Origin: Clostridia bacterium
GTDB taxonomy: Bacteria > Bacillota > Clostridia > Oscillospirales > Acutalibacteraceae
Assembly (NCBI GenBank): GCA_017624675.1
Contig: JAGAMO010000029.1
Span: forward strand, 1-64,000
DNA: 64,000 nucleotides
Reading direction: 5' to 3'
The notes beneath the pieces are model-generated. The model did not search any database, was not told where the DNA came from, and was given only the letters and a program-made list of their open reading frames with translations. A program made the translations under genes and the position numbers. Each line of letters begins with the position of its first letter. Position 1 is the stretch's first letter. Of the stretch, positions 42,278-51,036 are shown one piece after another.

Positions 42278-44236
42278 ATGAACAAGTTTGTTTTACACAG
42301 TAACTATAAACCCACAGGTGACCAACCTGAGGCTATAGATAAGCTTGTAGAGGGTGTTTTAAGAGGAGATAGGGAACAAACTTTACTCGGTGTTACAGGC
42401 TCGGGTAAAACCTTTACTATGGCTAATATTATCGAGCGTGTAAACCGCCCGACACTTGTTCTCGCTCACAATAAAACCCTTGCCGCACAACTTTGCAGTG
42501 AGTTTCGCGAATTTTTCCCTGAGAACGCGGTGGAATATTTTGTATCCTACTACGATTACTATCAACCCGAGGCGTATATACCGGGTAGCGACACATATAT
42601 TGAAAAGGACTCGGCAATTAATGATGAGATTGATAAATTACGCCATTCGGCAACCTGTGCATTGTCTGAACGACGAGATGTTATAATTGTCGCCAGTGTA
42701 TCTTGTATTTATTCTTTAGGTAACCCTATTGATTACCGAAATATGGTAATTTCACTCCGTCAGGGTATGGAGAAAAGCCGAGATGAGTTAATTCATAAGC
42801 TCGTTGACCTACAATACGAGCGAAATGACATTAATTTTGTCCGTAATAAGTTTAGAGTTAGGGGAGACACGGTTGAAATTTTCCCCGCTTATTCGGCTGA
42901 AAATGCTATAAGGGTTGAGTTTTTTGGTGATGAAATTGATAGAATATGCGAAATCAACACTCTGACGGGTGAAATCAAGGCTTTTCTATCCCACATAGCA
43001 ATTTATCCCGCCTCGCATTATATCGTGCCACAGAACAAATTAGAGGAAGCTTTAACCGAAATTAAAGAAGAGATGGAAGAGAGAGTTCGTTTCTTTAATG
43101 AAAACGAGAAGCTAATTGAGGCACAGAGAATAAGACAACGCACTGAATACGATATTGAAATGCTTCGAGAAATTGGCACTTGCAAGGGCATTGAAAACTA
43201 TTCTCGTGTTATGGAGAGAAGACCAAAAGGCAGTACGCCCTCGACATTGCTGGATTATTTTCCTGATGATTTCTTGCTGTTTGTTGACGAGTCTCATGTA
43301 ACTTTACCGCAAGTCAGAGGAATGTATGCGGGCGACAGAGCAAGAAAAGAAAATCTTGTTGAGTACGGTTTTCGTTTGCCCTCGGCATTCGATAACCGAC
43401 CGTTGAATTTTGAGGAGTTTTACAGTCATATAAATCAAGCGGTTTTCGTTTCTGCAACACCGTCCGATTTTGAAAAGCAACATTCAGCGCAAATTGTTGA
43501 GCAAGTAATTCGACCAACTGGACTTTTAGACCCGCTTGTAACAGTAAAACCAACCGAGGGTCAAATCGACGACCTAGTATACGAAATAAGGGAAAGAACA
43601 TCCAAAAACGAGCGTGTTTTAATAACAACCCTTACCAAGAAGATGGCGGAGGACTTGACCGATTATCTTAAAGATTTAGGTATTAAGGTCACCTATATGC
43701 ACTATGATATTGACACCATTGAGCGTATGCAGATTATCCGAGATTTGCGTTTAGGAGAGGTTGATGTGCTTGTTGGAATTAACCTTTTGCGCGAAGGTTT
43801 GGATATTCCTGAGGTTTCTTTGGTGGCAATTCTAGACGCCGACAAAGAAGGCTTCTTAAGAAGCGAAACCTCATTGGTACAAACAATAGGAAGAGCTGCC
43901 CGAAACGCTGATGGACAAGTTATAATGTATGCCGACAGCGTAACGCCATCAATGGAACGAGCTATCGCTGAGACCGAGCGACGCCGCAATATTCAAAATG
44001 AATATAACATAAAAAACGGTGTTACACCTAAGACTATTTCTAAAAATGTTCACGACATTATCGAAATAGGGGCTAAACCGAAAGAGAACAAGCAGATTTC
44101 TCGAATGTCCAAGCTGGAACGCGAGGCGGAAATCAAGCGTTTGACCTATGAAATGAAACAGGCTGCTAAGATTCTTGAATTCGAACACGCCGCAGTTTTA
44201 AGGGATAAAATTGAAAAACTTCGTAGTGGTAAATAG
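42278..44236 (+). CDS. uvrB: Excinuclease ABC subunit B
   Basis: 652 residues from ATG 42278 with GAGGTGAGGG upstream; the longer TTG-started frame is not needed. Walker [12 protein letters not shown], the beta-hairpin region [17 protein letters not shown], helicase motif DESHVTLPQ, motifs V/VI ([26 protein letters not shown]), and a C-terminal UVR motif for UvrC binding ([19 protein letters not shown]). uvrA is not next to it in this window. Confidence 0.97.
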   Translation: MNKFVLHSNYKPTGDQPEAIDKLVEGVLRGDREQTLLGVTGSGKTFTMANIIERVNRPTLVLAHNKTLAAQLCSEFREFFPENAVEYFVSYYDYYQPEAYIPGSDTYIEKDSAINDEIDKLRHSATCALSERRDVIIVASVSCIYSLGNPIDYRNMVISLRQGMEKSRDELIHKLVDLQYERNDINFVRNKFRVRGDTVEIFPAYSAENAIRVEFFGDEIDRICEINTLTGEIKAFLSHIAIYPASHYIVPQNKLEEALTEIKEEMEERVRFFNENEKLIEAQRIRQRTEYDIEMLREIGTCKGIENYSRVMERRPKGSTPSTLLDYFPDDFLLFVDESHVTLPQVRGMYAGDRARKENLVEYGFRLPSAFDNRPLNFEEFYSHINQAVFVSATPSDFEKQHSAQIVEQVIRPTGLLDPLVTVKPTEGQIDDLVYEIRERTSKNERVLITTLTKKMAEDLTDYLKDLGIKVTYMHYDIDTIERMQIIRDLRLGEVDVLVGINLLREGLDIPEVSLVAILDADKEGFLRSETSLVQTIGRAARNADGQVIMYADSVTPSMERAIAETERRRNIQNEYNIKNGVTPKTISKNVHDIIEIGAKPKENKQISRMSKLEREAEIKRLTYEMKQAAKILEFEHAAVLRDKIEKLRSGK

Positions 44237-44237
44237 G

Positions 44238-44266
44238 TTGACAATTTAAGGCAAATTATGTAAAAT
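44238..44266 (+). promoter_or_regulatory. mscL promoter
   Basis: TTGACA (44238-44243), 17-base spacer, TAAAAT (44261-44266), 31 bases before the ATG. Confidence 0.75.
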
Positions 44267-44297
44267 TTAATTATAAAACTCAGGAGGTTTAAAGTTT

Positions 44298-44729
44298 ATG
44301 AAGAAAAAAGGTTTTTTTGCGGAATTTAAAGAATTTATAATGCGTGGAAATGTTATTGATATGGCTGTCGGTGTTATTATTGCGACTGCTTTCGGTAAAA
44401 TTACTACAAGTCTTGTAAATGATGTTATTATGCCTGCTATCGGTTTGTTAACAAGCGATGGCGCAAGCTTTACCGAGAAACTTAATTGGACAATTACCGG
44501 CACCGAAACAACAATTGGCTTTGGATTATTTATTGAAACAATTATTAACTTCCTTATAATTGGTTTCTCGGTATTTGTAATGATTAAAATCATTAATAAG
44601 GTAAGAGAAGTTGCTGAAACAAAACTTTTGAAGAAAAAAGAAGAGGAAGAGGTTGTGGCTGAGGAGCCAAAAGGTCCTACAACCGAGGAACTTCTTTCCG
44701 AGATTCTTGCTGAACTTAAGAAAAAGTAG
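44298..44729 (+). CDS. mscL: Large-conductance mechanosensitive channel
   Basis: 143 residues, ATG behind CAGGAGG. MscL signature KEFIMRGNVIDMAVGVIIATAFGKI at the first helix, second helix ETIINFLIIGFSVFVMIKIIN, and an acidic C-terminal bundle helix (TEELLSEILAELKKK). Homopentameric pressure-relief channel. Confidence 0.96.
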   Translation: MKKKGFFAEFKEFIMRGNVIDMAVGVIIATAFGKITTSLVNDVIMPAIGLLTSDGASFTEKLNWTITGTETTIGFGLFIETIINFLIIGFSVFVMIKIINKVREVAETKLLKKKEEEEVVAEEPKGPTTEELLSEILAELKKK

Positions 44730-44744
44730 TAATTAATAAATTAA

Positions 44745-44777
44745 AACACCCTGTAGTTTTTAAAGCTACAGGGTGTT
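44745..44777. terminator. Bidirectional terminator mscL/SDR
   Basis: AACACCCTGTAG (44745-44756) pairs perfectly with CTACAGGGTGTT (44766-44777) and has T or A runs on both flanks; genes converge here. Confidence 0.85.
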
Positions 44778-44786
44778 ATTATATGC

Positions 44787-45521
44787 TTAAATCACATATC
44801 CGCCGTTAATACCAAGTACCTGACCTGTTATATAGTCGGCTTTGTCACTTGCTAAAAACTCAATTGCTTCGGCAATTTCATCCGCACTGCCCATTCTGCC
44901 AAGGGGAATGGTTTCAACAAATTCGGTTAACTCCTCAACAGTGAGATTAGAATTCATACTGGTTTCGATAAGACCTGGTGCTATACAGTTTACTGTAATA
45001 CCGCTAGGTGCCAATTCCTTTGCCAAGGCCTTTGTGAGACCAATGATACCCGCTTTAGATGCAGAGTAAGCAACCTCACAAGAAGCGCCGACCTGACCCC
45101 ACATTGAAGATATATTAATAATTTTACCCGAGCCTTTATTAACCATTGAAGATGTAACGGCCTTGCAACAGTTAAATGTACCTTTAAGGTTTGTGTCAAT
45201 TATGCGGTCAAAATCAATTTCATCGGTGTCTGTAATTAAGCCTTGATAAGCAACGCCTGCATTATTAACTAAAATGTCAAGACTACCAAATTTATAAAGT
45301 GTTTCCTTAATCATAAGGTCAACCTCAAGCTTGTTGGCAACATTTGCCTTGTGGGTCATAACCGAATATCCGTTAGCGGATAACGAACGGGCGAGTAGGG
45401 AAGCGGACTCGTAGGAATTATTATAGTTAATTACAACATTGTATCCTTTTTGTGCAAATAGAATAGCCGTTGCAGCGCCTATTCCTTTAGAAGCACCGGT
45501 TATAAGAACAGTTTTACTCAT
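44787..45521 (-). CDS. SDR-family oxidoreductase, FabG-like
   Basis: 244 residues, ATG behind AAAGGAG. Rossmann motif TGASKGIGAAT, NNAG, catalytic Ser (ISSMWG) and YSASKA (Tyr/Lys), and C-terminal ADYITGQVLGINGG. Reads as a 3-oxoacyl-ACP reductase type, but it stands alone without fab genes, so the true substrate may differ. Confidence 0.88.
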   Translation of the reverse strand: MSKTVLITGASKGIGAATAILFAQKGYNVVINYNNSYESASLLARSLSANGYSVMTHKANVANKLEVDLMIKETLYKFGSLDILVNNAGVAYQGLITDTDEIDFDRIIDTNLKGTFNCCKAVTSSMVNKGSGKIINISSMWGQVGASCEVAYSASKAGIIGLTKALAKELAPSGITVNCIAPGLIETSMNSNLTVEELTEFVETIPLGRMGSADEIAEAIEFLASDKADYITGQVLGINGGYVI

Positions 45522-45549
45522 AAATATCTCCTTTTGTTTTACTAAAACG

Positions 45550-45555
45550 ATTATA
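45550..45555 (-). promoter_or_regulatory. Extended -10 promoter of SDR gene
   Basis: Minus strand TGTTATAAT (extended TGnTATAAT), 28 bases before the ATG; no clear -35. Confidence 0.5.
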
Positions 45556-45601
45556 ACATAAATATTAAAAAAATAAAAGACTTTTTTTACAATAGATTGG
45601 G

Positions 45602-45619
45602 TTTACATAACGATGTAAA
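45602..45619. promoter_or_regulatory. Palindromic candidate operator 1
   Basis: TTTACAT-AACG-ATGTAAA, a perfect inverted repeat. The half-site TTTACAT recurs near 45637 and 45797. Confidence 0.5.
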
Positions 45620-45669
45620 TCATACATATTGTATAGTTTACATAAACAGTTAACATAATATTTTAAAGG

Positions 45670-45683
45670 TTACAAATTTGTAA
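45670..45683. promoter_or_regulatory. Palindromic candidate operator 2
   Basis: TTACAAATTTGTAA, a perfect 14-base palindrome directly abutting the -35 box at 45684; shares TTACA/TGTAA arms with the palindrome at 45602. Confidence 0.55.
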
Positions 45684-45711
45684 TTGACATAATACTTTAT
45701 TTATGTATAAT
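45684..45711 (+). promoter_or_regulatory. Strong sigma-A promoter upstream of spoIIM
   Basis: TTGACA (45684-45689), 16-base spacer, TATAAT (45706-45711). About 210 bases separate it from the spoIIM ATG. Confidence 0.75.
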
Positions 45712-45717
45712 AATAAA

Positions 45718-45781
45718 TAGTTAAGATTTTTCTGGTTTTCAGGCAGTTTTCCGTTTTTTAAGTTTGCGGAGACTGTTTTTT
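45718..45781 (+). ncRNA. Candidate short RNA or leader ending in a terminator
   Basis: A transcript from the promoter at 45684 would begin near 45718 and meet a hairpin (arms 45744-45753 and 45767-45775, one bulge) followed by six T. The phrase TTCTGGTTTT.AGG here recurs about 100 bases downstream (45829). Either a 60-70 nt RNA or an attenuator for spoIIM. No known family recognised. Confidence 0.4.
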
Positions 45782-45921
45782 ATCGTTTATACAAAGTTTA
45801 CATAAAACCAAAAACCCAACATATTGTGTTTCTGGTTTTTAGGTAACATATTAGTTGTATGGCATATCTTGTCCGCTTTTTGCATAGTATCTTTTAGAAG
45901 ATTTAAAAGTGGGGAAAAGTT

Positions 45922-46554
45922 ATGCAAAAGGGAACAGTTGTAAGTTTAAAACATTTTAAAAGCGTTATTGATTTTTTAAAGCAAAACTGGCGGATGATAT
46001 TACTTACTTTATTTTTTATCGTAGGTATTGTGTTGGCTACCGTTTCTCTTGATAAGTCGGGTTATTTGTTTGAACGCTTAAATACCTTATCCGTAAACTA
46101 TATTAGTTTACGACAGGGCAAAGATTTTTTTAAGATTTTTTCTAATTCTTTTTTAAATAATGCTGTATTTTTAACCGTAATTTTTATTCTAGGCTCTTCT
46201 ATTAACGGCATTACTTTAGTGCCTCTTGTTATAGGTGTTAAAGGGTATATAACAGGATATTTAATTGCTTTTATTTATTCTACTTATGAACTTAAGGGAA
46301 TAGCTCTAAGTACTCTAATTGTCATTCCGCCCGCGGTAATTTCAATAATTTTTCTTTTCATTTTTTCAAAATTTGCAATAGGTTTTTCTTTACAGGTTAT
46401 CTGTTTAACTCTGCCAAATACTAGCAGTAAAAACCTAAGTTTACATTTTAAGCAATACTTAAAACAGTTACTAATCACATTTATACCAATTATTTTTGCG
46501 GCGGTATTTGATGGGTGGCTATCAACTAAATTGATTTCACATTTTGAATTTTAA
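45922..46554 (+). CDS. spoIIM: Stage II sporulation protein M
   Basis: 210 residues, ATG behind GTGGGGA. About five transmembrane helices with the SpoIIM-family pattern (NNAVFLTVIFILGSSINGI, a GVKGYITGYL loop, P.A..SI). SpoIIM is part of the DMP complex that thins septal peptidoglycan during engulfment. It is followed 18 bases later by a XerD-like gene, a pairing common in Clostridia. Confidence 0.85.
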   Translation: MQKGTVVSLKHFKSVIDFLKQNWRMILLTLFFIVGIVLATVSLDKSGYLFERLNTLSVNYISLRQGKDFFKIFSNSFLNNAVFLTVIFILGSSINGITLVPLVIGVKGYITGYLIAFIYSTYELKGIALSTLIVIPPAVISIIFLFIFSKFAIGFSLQVICLTLPNTSSKNLSLHFKQYLKQLLITFIPIIFAAVFDGWLSTKLISHFEF

Positions 46555-46572
46555 AAAAGGAGGTGCTTATTT

Positions 46573-47463
46573 TTGGAAAACAGCATAAGAATTTTCAATA
46601 GTTATTTAATTAATGAGAAAAAATCTTCAAACAATACTGTTGAATCTTATATGCGAGATATTATACAGTTTTCAGATTTTTGCACCTCAAACAATATTAG
46701 TAATGTTAAAGATGTCAATAAACCAGTTATCGAGAATTACTTAAAATATCTGACTGCGGTAGGTAAGTCAGAGTCAACGAAATTAAGAACGATTGCAACA
46801 TTACGCGCTTTTTTCCGTTGTTTAACCGCAAAAGGTTTTTTTGAAGGTAATCCATTAGATGGTATCAGCGTAAAAAAAACTGAAAAGCAGTTGCCGGGTG
46901 TTTTAGATGAAAAAGAGATTGTTCTTTTACTTTCTCAACCAAATGGTGTTGACTTTAAAAGCATTCGCGATAAGGCTATGCTTGAAATCCTTTATGCTAC
47001 AGGAATTAAGGTTTCCGAGCTTATCGAACTCAAGACAGGGGATATAAACCTTCAAATCGGTATATTACACCTCAAAAACGGCAAAAAAGAAAGAATCGTT
47101 CCAATTTATCCCGCTGCTATTCGTAGTGTTGCTAATTATTTGGTAAATGTTCGTCCTGCAATTGTTTTGGAAGAATCAGAGGACAAGCTCTTTACTAATA
47201 TGAACGGAAAGCCGATGTCTAGACAGGGCTTTTGGAAAATCATTAAGCACTATGCCGATACCGCGGGAATCAAAAAGGATATAACACCTCATACTTTGAG
47301 ACATTCTTTTGCAACTCACTTGTTAGAGAACGGTGCAACATTATCAGATATTAAGGAAATGTTAGGGCACTCAGATATTTCATCAACACAAATCTATGCT
47401 CAATTGATAAAATCCAAGTACACATCTGCATATACAAAATTTCATCCAATGGCTAACAAATAA
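46573..47463 (+). CDS. XerD-like tyrosine recombinase
   Basis: 296 residues, TTG start behind a perfect AAAGGAGGTG. N-terminal SAM-like core-binding domain (1-100) and a catalytic domain with Lys in GKKERIVP, HTLRHSFATH, LGHSDISSTQIYAQL (His, Arg, His, Tyr). The expected first catalytic Arg, in the ATGLRVSEL motif of XerD, is Lys146 here (ATGIKVSEL). Probable chromosome dimer recombinase by context with spoIIM, with that substitution unexplained. Confidence 0.82.
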   Translation: MENSIRIFNSYLINEKKSSNNTVESYMRDIIQFSDFCTSNNISNVKDVNKPVIENYLKYLTAVGKSESTKLRTIATLRAFFRCLTAKGFFEGNPLDGISVKKTEKQLPGVLDEKEIVLLLSQPNGVDFKSIRDKAMLEILYATGIKVSELIELKTGDINLQIGILHLKNGKKERIVPIYPAAIRSVANYLVNVRPAIVLEESEDKLFTNMNGKPMSRQGFWKIIKHYADTAGIKKDITPHTLRHSFATHLLENGATLSDIKEMLGHSDISSTQIYAQLIKSKYTSAYTKFHPMANK

Positions 47464-47464
47464 C

Positions 47465-47492
47465 AAAATCCCCATCAATTTGGGGATTTTTC
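47465..47492 (+). terminator. Terminator after XerD-like gene
   Basis: AAAATCCCCA (47465-47474) pairs with TGGGGATTTT (47481-47490), followed by TCTTT. Confidence 0.85.
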
Positions 47493-47797
47493 TTTAGGTG
47501 AGAGGTCAAAAAATCATATACCCAATTATACTAAATGAATATTTTGTATAATACAGGGAAGCGTTTAAGGTAAAGAAATATGTGGTTTGGCTGATTTTGC
47601 CTTATTTTGATCAATTGAATAATGTTATACTATATAGTATTATCTTTCAATTTTGTTTTTTCATATTAACCACTTTTCATTAATAAGTTTCTTTTCTTTA
47701 TTAAAATTGTTATTGAATAGAAATATTCTTCACTAGGCGTAGTCTCTCAAAAAAATTTCTATTTGATAAGGTTTTTACAATTTATTTAAAAAAAGAC
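47493..47797. other. Non-coding AT-rich stretch
   Basis: No credible gene. It contains a perfect 14-base palindrome ATACTATATAGTAT at 47627-47640 of unknown meaning. Confidence 0.5.
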
Positions 47798-47826
47798 TTG
47801 ATTTTAGCATTTTGTTATTGTATAAT
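47798..47826 (+). promoter_or_regulatory. tRNA-Leu promoter
   Basis: TTGATT (47798-47803), 17-base spacer, TATAAT (47821-47826), 20 bases before the tRNA. Confidence 0.75.
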
Positions 47827-47845
47827 GCTTAGGTCATCACAATTT

Positions 47846-47932
47846 GCCGGTGTGATGGAATTGGCAGACGTAGTGGACTCAAAATCCACCGGTAGCGATA
47901 CCGTGCCGGTTCGAGTCCGGCCACCGGCACCA
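47846..47932 (+). tRNA. tRNA-Leu (anticodon CAA)
   Basis: Acceptor stem GCCGGTG pairs with CACCGGC; D arm TGGAATTGGCAGACG; anticodon stem GTGGA/TCCAC with loop CTCAAAA, anticodon CAA; long class II variable arm GGTAGCGATACC; T arm GGTTCGAGTCC; encoded ACCA end. Reads UUG codons. Confidence 0.97.
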
Positions 47933-47937
47933 ATAAA
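47922..47937 (+). repeat. tRNA 3'-end repeat, copy A
   Basis: CACCGGCACCAATAAA covers the acceptor arm, CCA and next 5 bases. Copy B (48146-48161) is identical over all 16 bases; copy C (53972-53983) shares 12 bases. Candidate attachment site. Confidence 0.6.
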
Positions 47938-47980
47938 GAGGAAATGTGACCGTAAGGTTGCGTTTCCTCTTTATTTTTTG
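47932..47980 (+). terminator. tRNA-Leu terminator
   Basis: AATAAAGAGGAAA (32 to 44 past 47900) pairs with TTTCCTCTTTATT, with an inner stem closing on GTAA, followed by TTTTTG. Very stable. Confidence 0.9.
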
Positions 47981-47989
47981 TTTGTAGGG

Positions 47990-48107
47990 GGCGAACCCGA
48001 GAGGGTTTGCCGTTAAGAAAAACAGTACGGTGTACTGTTTTTTAGACAAAGCCGCGAAGTCGGGTACTGTTACATAGCAACGGTCGACAAGCCATTAGTA
48101 TGCTATG
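47990..48107 (+). other. Structured segment with three hairpins between repeat copies A and B
   Basis: Hairpin 1: GGCGAACCC/GGGTTTGCC with GAGA tetraloop (47990-48011). Hairpin 2: AAAAACAGTAC/GTACTGTTTTT (48018-48042), terminator-like. Hairpin 3: CATAGCA/TGCTATG (48073-48107). No convincing ORF. Could be structured RNA or remains of a small element. Confidence 0.45.
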
Positions 48108-48145
48108 AAACCACTCAAATACAAACCGCAGACGGTCGACCCCCG

Positions 48146-48161
48146 CACCGGCACCAATAAA
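48146..48161 (+). repeat. tRNA 3'-end repeat, copy B
   Basis: Exact 16-base copy of CACCGGCACCAATAAA, preceded by GGTCGACCCCCG, which resembles a degraded T arm, and followed by its own terminator. Suggests a displaced tRNA end left by integration. Confidence 0.55.
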
Positions 48162-48179
48162 CTCTCAATCCTAAACGAA

Positions 48180-48217
48180 ACCCCATATCCGCAATTAAGC
48201 AGATATGGGGTATCTTT
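48180..48217. terminator. Terminator after repeat B / SHOCT gene
   Basis: ACCCCATATC (48180-48189) pairs with GATATGGGGT (48202-48211). It can serve the minus-strand SHOCT gene ending at 48233. Confidence 0.7.
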
Positions 48218-48232
48218 AAAGAATCTTTATAT

Positions 48233-49483
48233 TTATAACTTTGCTAATAAATCAGCCTTTTTAGTTGCAAATTCTTCTTCGGTTATGACTCCTGCATCTT
48301 TAAGCTTTTGCAATTTTTCAAGTTGCTCCAACGGGTCAATTGTTTTCTCCGCTTGCTGAACTACAATGGGTTTCTTTGCTTCCTCACGAGCAAGTCGCTT
48401 ATAAAGATTATAAATCTCAACAACTCTTTCCGCTTCGGTAACACTTAATGTTTGAATTTTTAAGTTAGTTCCCGCAGTAAAAATTGTGAGGTCGCAAAGC
48501 TTTAAAGCGGCATTAAGTAAGGTTACTGTTAAACTATCACTATTTGCTTGTTCAGTAGACATTGAAACAATATCTTCATAGTAAAATTTCTTAACATTTT
48601 GTGCAACACCAAAAACTTCTCTATCAAGCATTACAAATTGTCTTGTAGTACACATTAAGAAATCTTTTGCAGTAATGCTGTCTACACCCCAAGCAAAATA
48701 TATGATAAGTTCATCTTCTTCCATATATTTTTTAGCTTCATTGTATGCTTCATCACCGATTTTTTCGTGAATAAATTTATCTATTTCTTGTTCGGTAATT
48801 TCAAAGTCTGATTTTTCAAGACATTCGAAATAGTATTTAAGATTCACAAAATCTGTTTCTCTTAAACGAGCAGGTATACAGAAAAGCAGTTCGCCGTTAC
48901 AAAGTATTTTATTTGTTTCACCTTCAGTTTCAAAGCCTATAGATGTAATTTCGGCTAACGGAATTTTTATATTATAGAAAAATTGCGGATTATCTTCTAA
49001 TGCAATTCGTGCATATAAAAATTCAGTAGTAACCGTTAAATACTCTTTAGTTGTATTATTATCTAAAAGGAAAATAATTTGTTCGCTGTCGGGTAAATCT
49101 GCAAATCTTTTCAACACATCTCTACGAGTAACCTTATCTTCGGTATAAGGTAACATTTTCAATTTACTAACTTTAAGGCTTGAAGCAGGGAGCACTAGTT
49201 TCTTCATATACTCTTTAGTAAAAGCTAAAGTATCAGCCATTGAGTTTACTTCAAAAATCCCCTTTTTTGTATTATCTTTGCCTGATAGAATTTTATCACA
49301 TTTGATTTTGCTTTTAGCTTCCGCTTCTTCTCGTGCTTTTCTTTCCGCTTCTTCTCGTGCTGCTGCTTCTGCGGCACGGGCTTCTTTAGCGGCATCCATT
49401 TTAGCTTTTGCTTGGTCTGCAGCACTTTTAGCAGTATCTTTTGCCACCTTTGCGGCATCTTTTAAAGAATCTAAAAACCCCAT
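48233..49483 (-). CDS. SHOCT-domain protein with Ala/Lys/Glu coiled coil
   Basis: 416 residues, ATG behind AAAGGAG. Residues 5-65 form a charged Ala-rich coiled coil; about 75-250 and 255-375 look like PH-like beta domains; the C-terminal 30 residues are a SHOCT motif (LEKLQKLKDAGVITEEEFATKKADLLAKL in shortened form). No signal peptide. SHOCT proteins are often membrane-associated or oligomerising; role unknown. Confidence 0.75.
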   Translation of the reverse strand: MGFLDSLKDAAKVAKDTAKSAADQAKAKMDAAKEARAAEAAAREEAERKAREEAEAKSKIKCDKILSGKDNTKKGIFEVNSMADTLAFTKEYMKKLVLPASSLKVSKLKMLPYTEDKVTRRDVLKRFADLPDSEQIIFLLDNNTTKEYLTVTTEFLYARIALEDNPQFFYNIKIPLAEITSIGFETEGETNKILCNGELLFCIPARLRETDFVNLKYYFECLEKSDFEITEQEIDKFIHEKIGDEAYNEAKKYMEEDELIIYFAWGVDSITAKDFLMCTTRQFVMLDREVFGVAQNVKKFYYEDIVSMSTEQANSDSLTVTLLNAALKLCDLTIFTAGTNLKIQTLSVTEAERVVEIYNLYKRLAREEAKKPIVVQQAEKTIDPLEQLEKLQKLKDAGVITEEEFATKKADLLAKL

Positions 49484-49498
49484 ATTTTACTCCTTTTA

Positions 49499-49792
49499 TT
49501 ATGATAATAATGCATCAGTTAATTCGCCAACTTGTGCCCAATAAAACACACCTATAACAACAATTACTGCGAAAATTGTAACCAAACTTAAAGTGCGTTC
49601 TTTAGCGGCAACCTCTAAAAACTCTTTAGGTGTAAGGTTTTCTTTTTTATATGCCATAACTAAATCAACAATAGCTAATATAAAGCTTAATATGTATACA
49701 ATTAAGCCAAAGGTTGAGTTAATAATCAACATAATCAATATTGAAGCAATAGTGCCAATTAATGAAAACAATCCTAAATTTTTCTTATCCAT
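49499..49792 (-). CDS. Small membrane protein
   Basis: 97 residues, ATG behind AAAGGAG. Three hydrophobic helices (about 8-28, 30-48, 70-88) with a short charged loop KKENLTPKEF. Starts 15 bases before the SHOCT gene in the same direction, so likely co-expressed. Not recognised. Confidence 0.7.
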   Translation of the reverse strand: MDKKNLGLFSLIGTIASILIMLIINSTFGLIVYILSFILAIVDLVMAYKKENLTPKEFLEVAAKERTLSLVTIFAVIVVIGVFYWAQVGELTDALLS

Positions 49793-49877
49793 TTTAAAAA
49801 ACTCCTTTTAATATGTTTATTTTATCGGCTGAAATCCTACCCTCCTATCAATATTATCTGCCGATATAGATAATTGA

Positions 49878-51023
49878 TTAATTAATGTTGATATACATTG
49901 CAGGTCTAACGCCCCATCTGTCTGCATTAACTTCTGTACCATCAAAATTAACTTCACCATCAAGCTCAATATACATAGCGAAGCTATTTCCATAGTTTCC
50001 TGGGGTTCTTAGCCAATAAGAGCGAGTAATATTATCAGGATTAATAACTCCTGTTTCAATTTGAGCAAGAGTAACATCGCTATTATCAATCAAAACTTTT
50101 CTTGTTGCGTAAGTCATAGCGTTTTCAGTCGTTTTCAAATATGTAGCGGCTTCTTCAATGCTTAAACAAAATATTTTATCGTTAGTATTGTATCCACCTG
50201 TGGGATTACGATAGCGGTCGGTATGTATGCTAACAGAAGGTATCTTCTTTTTTTCTGAATTTGAAAATGCAGTATTGTAGAAATTATTGTTAAGCCAAGT
50301 TCTGAGCGAGCATTTTTCCCAAGTGGTTTCGGGTGGATAGTTAGTATGAATTTCATCCTTATTATATGGTTGTCTATCAAGCACACGATTTGAAATTACA
50401 AAAAGTCGACCGTTTTTCTTTTCTAAAACACGCCACTCAATTTTCTCTAAACCATTATCTGTATATCCGTCTTGTTCGTATGTACCGAAATAAATAATAT
50501 CTCCCACTTTTGCTTTTGATATGGGTACAATATAATCGGGTTCGGTTTCAACTATAGTTTCGTTAGATTGTGATTCGTTTGACACAGGGGGAGTATATGC
50601 ATAGGTTTTTAGAGGAATTTTATCATATACTTCTTTTGTGATTTTTTTTGCAGTAGAACCATTCGATGTTTTTAATTGGGTACCGTCAAAAACATAGTAA
50701 ACTATAAATTGTCTATAAACTGAAATTTCGTATGTTGTAATGTTGTTATCGCCCATCGAAACATTTATCGCATCCACATCACCGTATCTGTAATCATATT
50801 CTTCGATTTTGGATTTTTCTTCATAATAATCCTTGCTTATGTACACATAGGCTTCATCAGTTTCGTAGTAACCGTATAGAATCTCTAAAAAATCCTCTTT
50901 CGTTTCTGGACTTTTTGCCTCGGTGATGCTCTCGGTTGTTTCCTGTAAATCACTACTCACTTTTTCCATGCCACAGCCACTTAACAGTAACACCAATGTC
51001 ATAATAATTATTAAATACCTCAA
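49878..51023 (-). CDS. DUF6273-type lipoprotein
   Basis: 381 residues; TTG start behind GGGGAG at 8-base spacing. Lipobox LLSGC near residue 17. Variable middle, then a C-terminal domain (about 165-381) with VGDIIYFGTYEQDG, EWRVLEKKNGRLFVISN, CSLRTWLNNNFYNTAF and YWLRTPG, typical of the DUF6273 fold (lectin-like, common on clostridial surface proteins). Downstream of the Mor-like gene by 13 bases. Confidence 0.8.
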   Translation of the reverse strand: MRYLIIIMTLVLLLSGCGMEKVSSDLQETTESITEAKSPETKEDFLEILYGYYETDEAYVYISKDYYEEKSKIEEYDYRYGDVDAINVSMGDNNITTYEISVYRQFIVYYVFDGTQLKTSNGSTAKKITKEVYDKIPLKTYAYTPPVSNESQSNETIVETEPDYIVPISKAKVGDIIYFGTYEQDGYTDNGLEKIEWRVLEKKNGRLFVISNRVLDRQPYNKDEIHTNYPPETTWEKCSLRTWLNNNFYNTAFSNSEKKKIPSVSIHTDRYRNPTGGYNTNDKIFCLSIEEAATYLKTTENAMTYATRKVLIDNSDVTLAQIETGVINPDNITRSYWLRTPGNYGNSFAMYIELDGEVNFDGTEVNADRWGVRPAMYININ

Positions 51024-51036
51024 TTTCTTCGCTCCC

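Noticed and set aside
47627..47640. Palindrome ATACTATATAGTAT considered as an NrdR box
   Set aside because: Its inner core CTATATAG is two bases shorter than the NrdR core CWATATATWG, so spacing is wrong; no regulated gene nearby.
47798..48016. A 72-residue open frame over the tRNA-Leu gene
   Set aside because: It reads straight through the tRNA promoter, tRNA and its terminator, with no ribosome site; a chance frame.
48105..48359. An 84-residue plus-strand frame
   Set aside because: It crosses repeat B and a terminator and then the end of the SHOCT gene in antisense; no family features.
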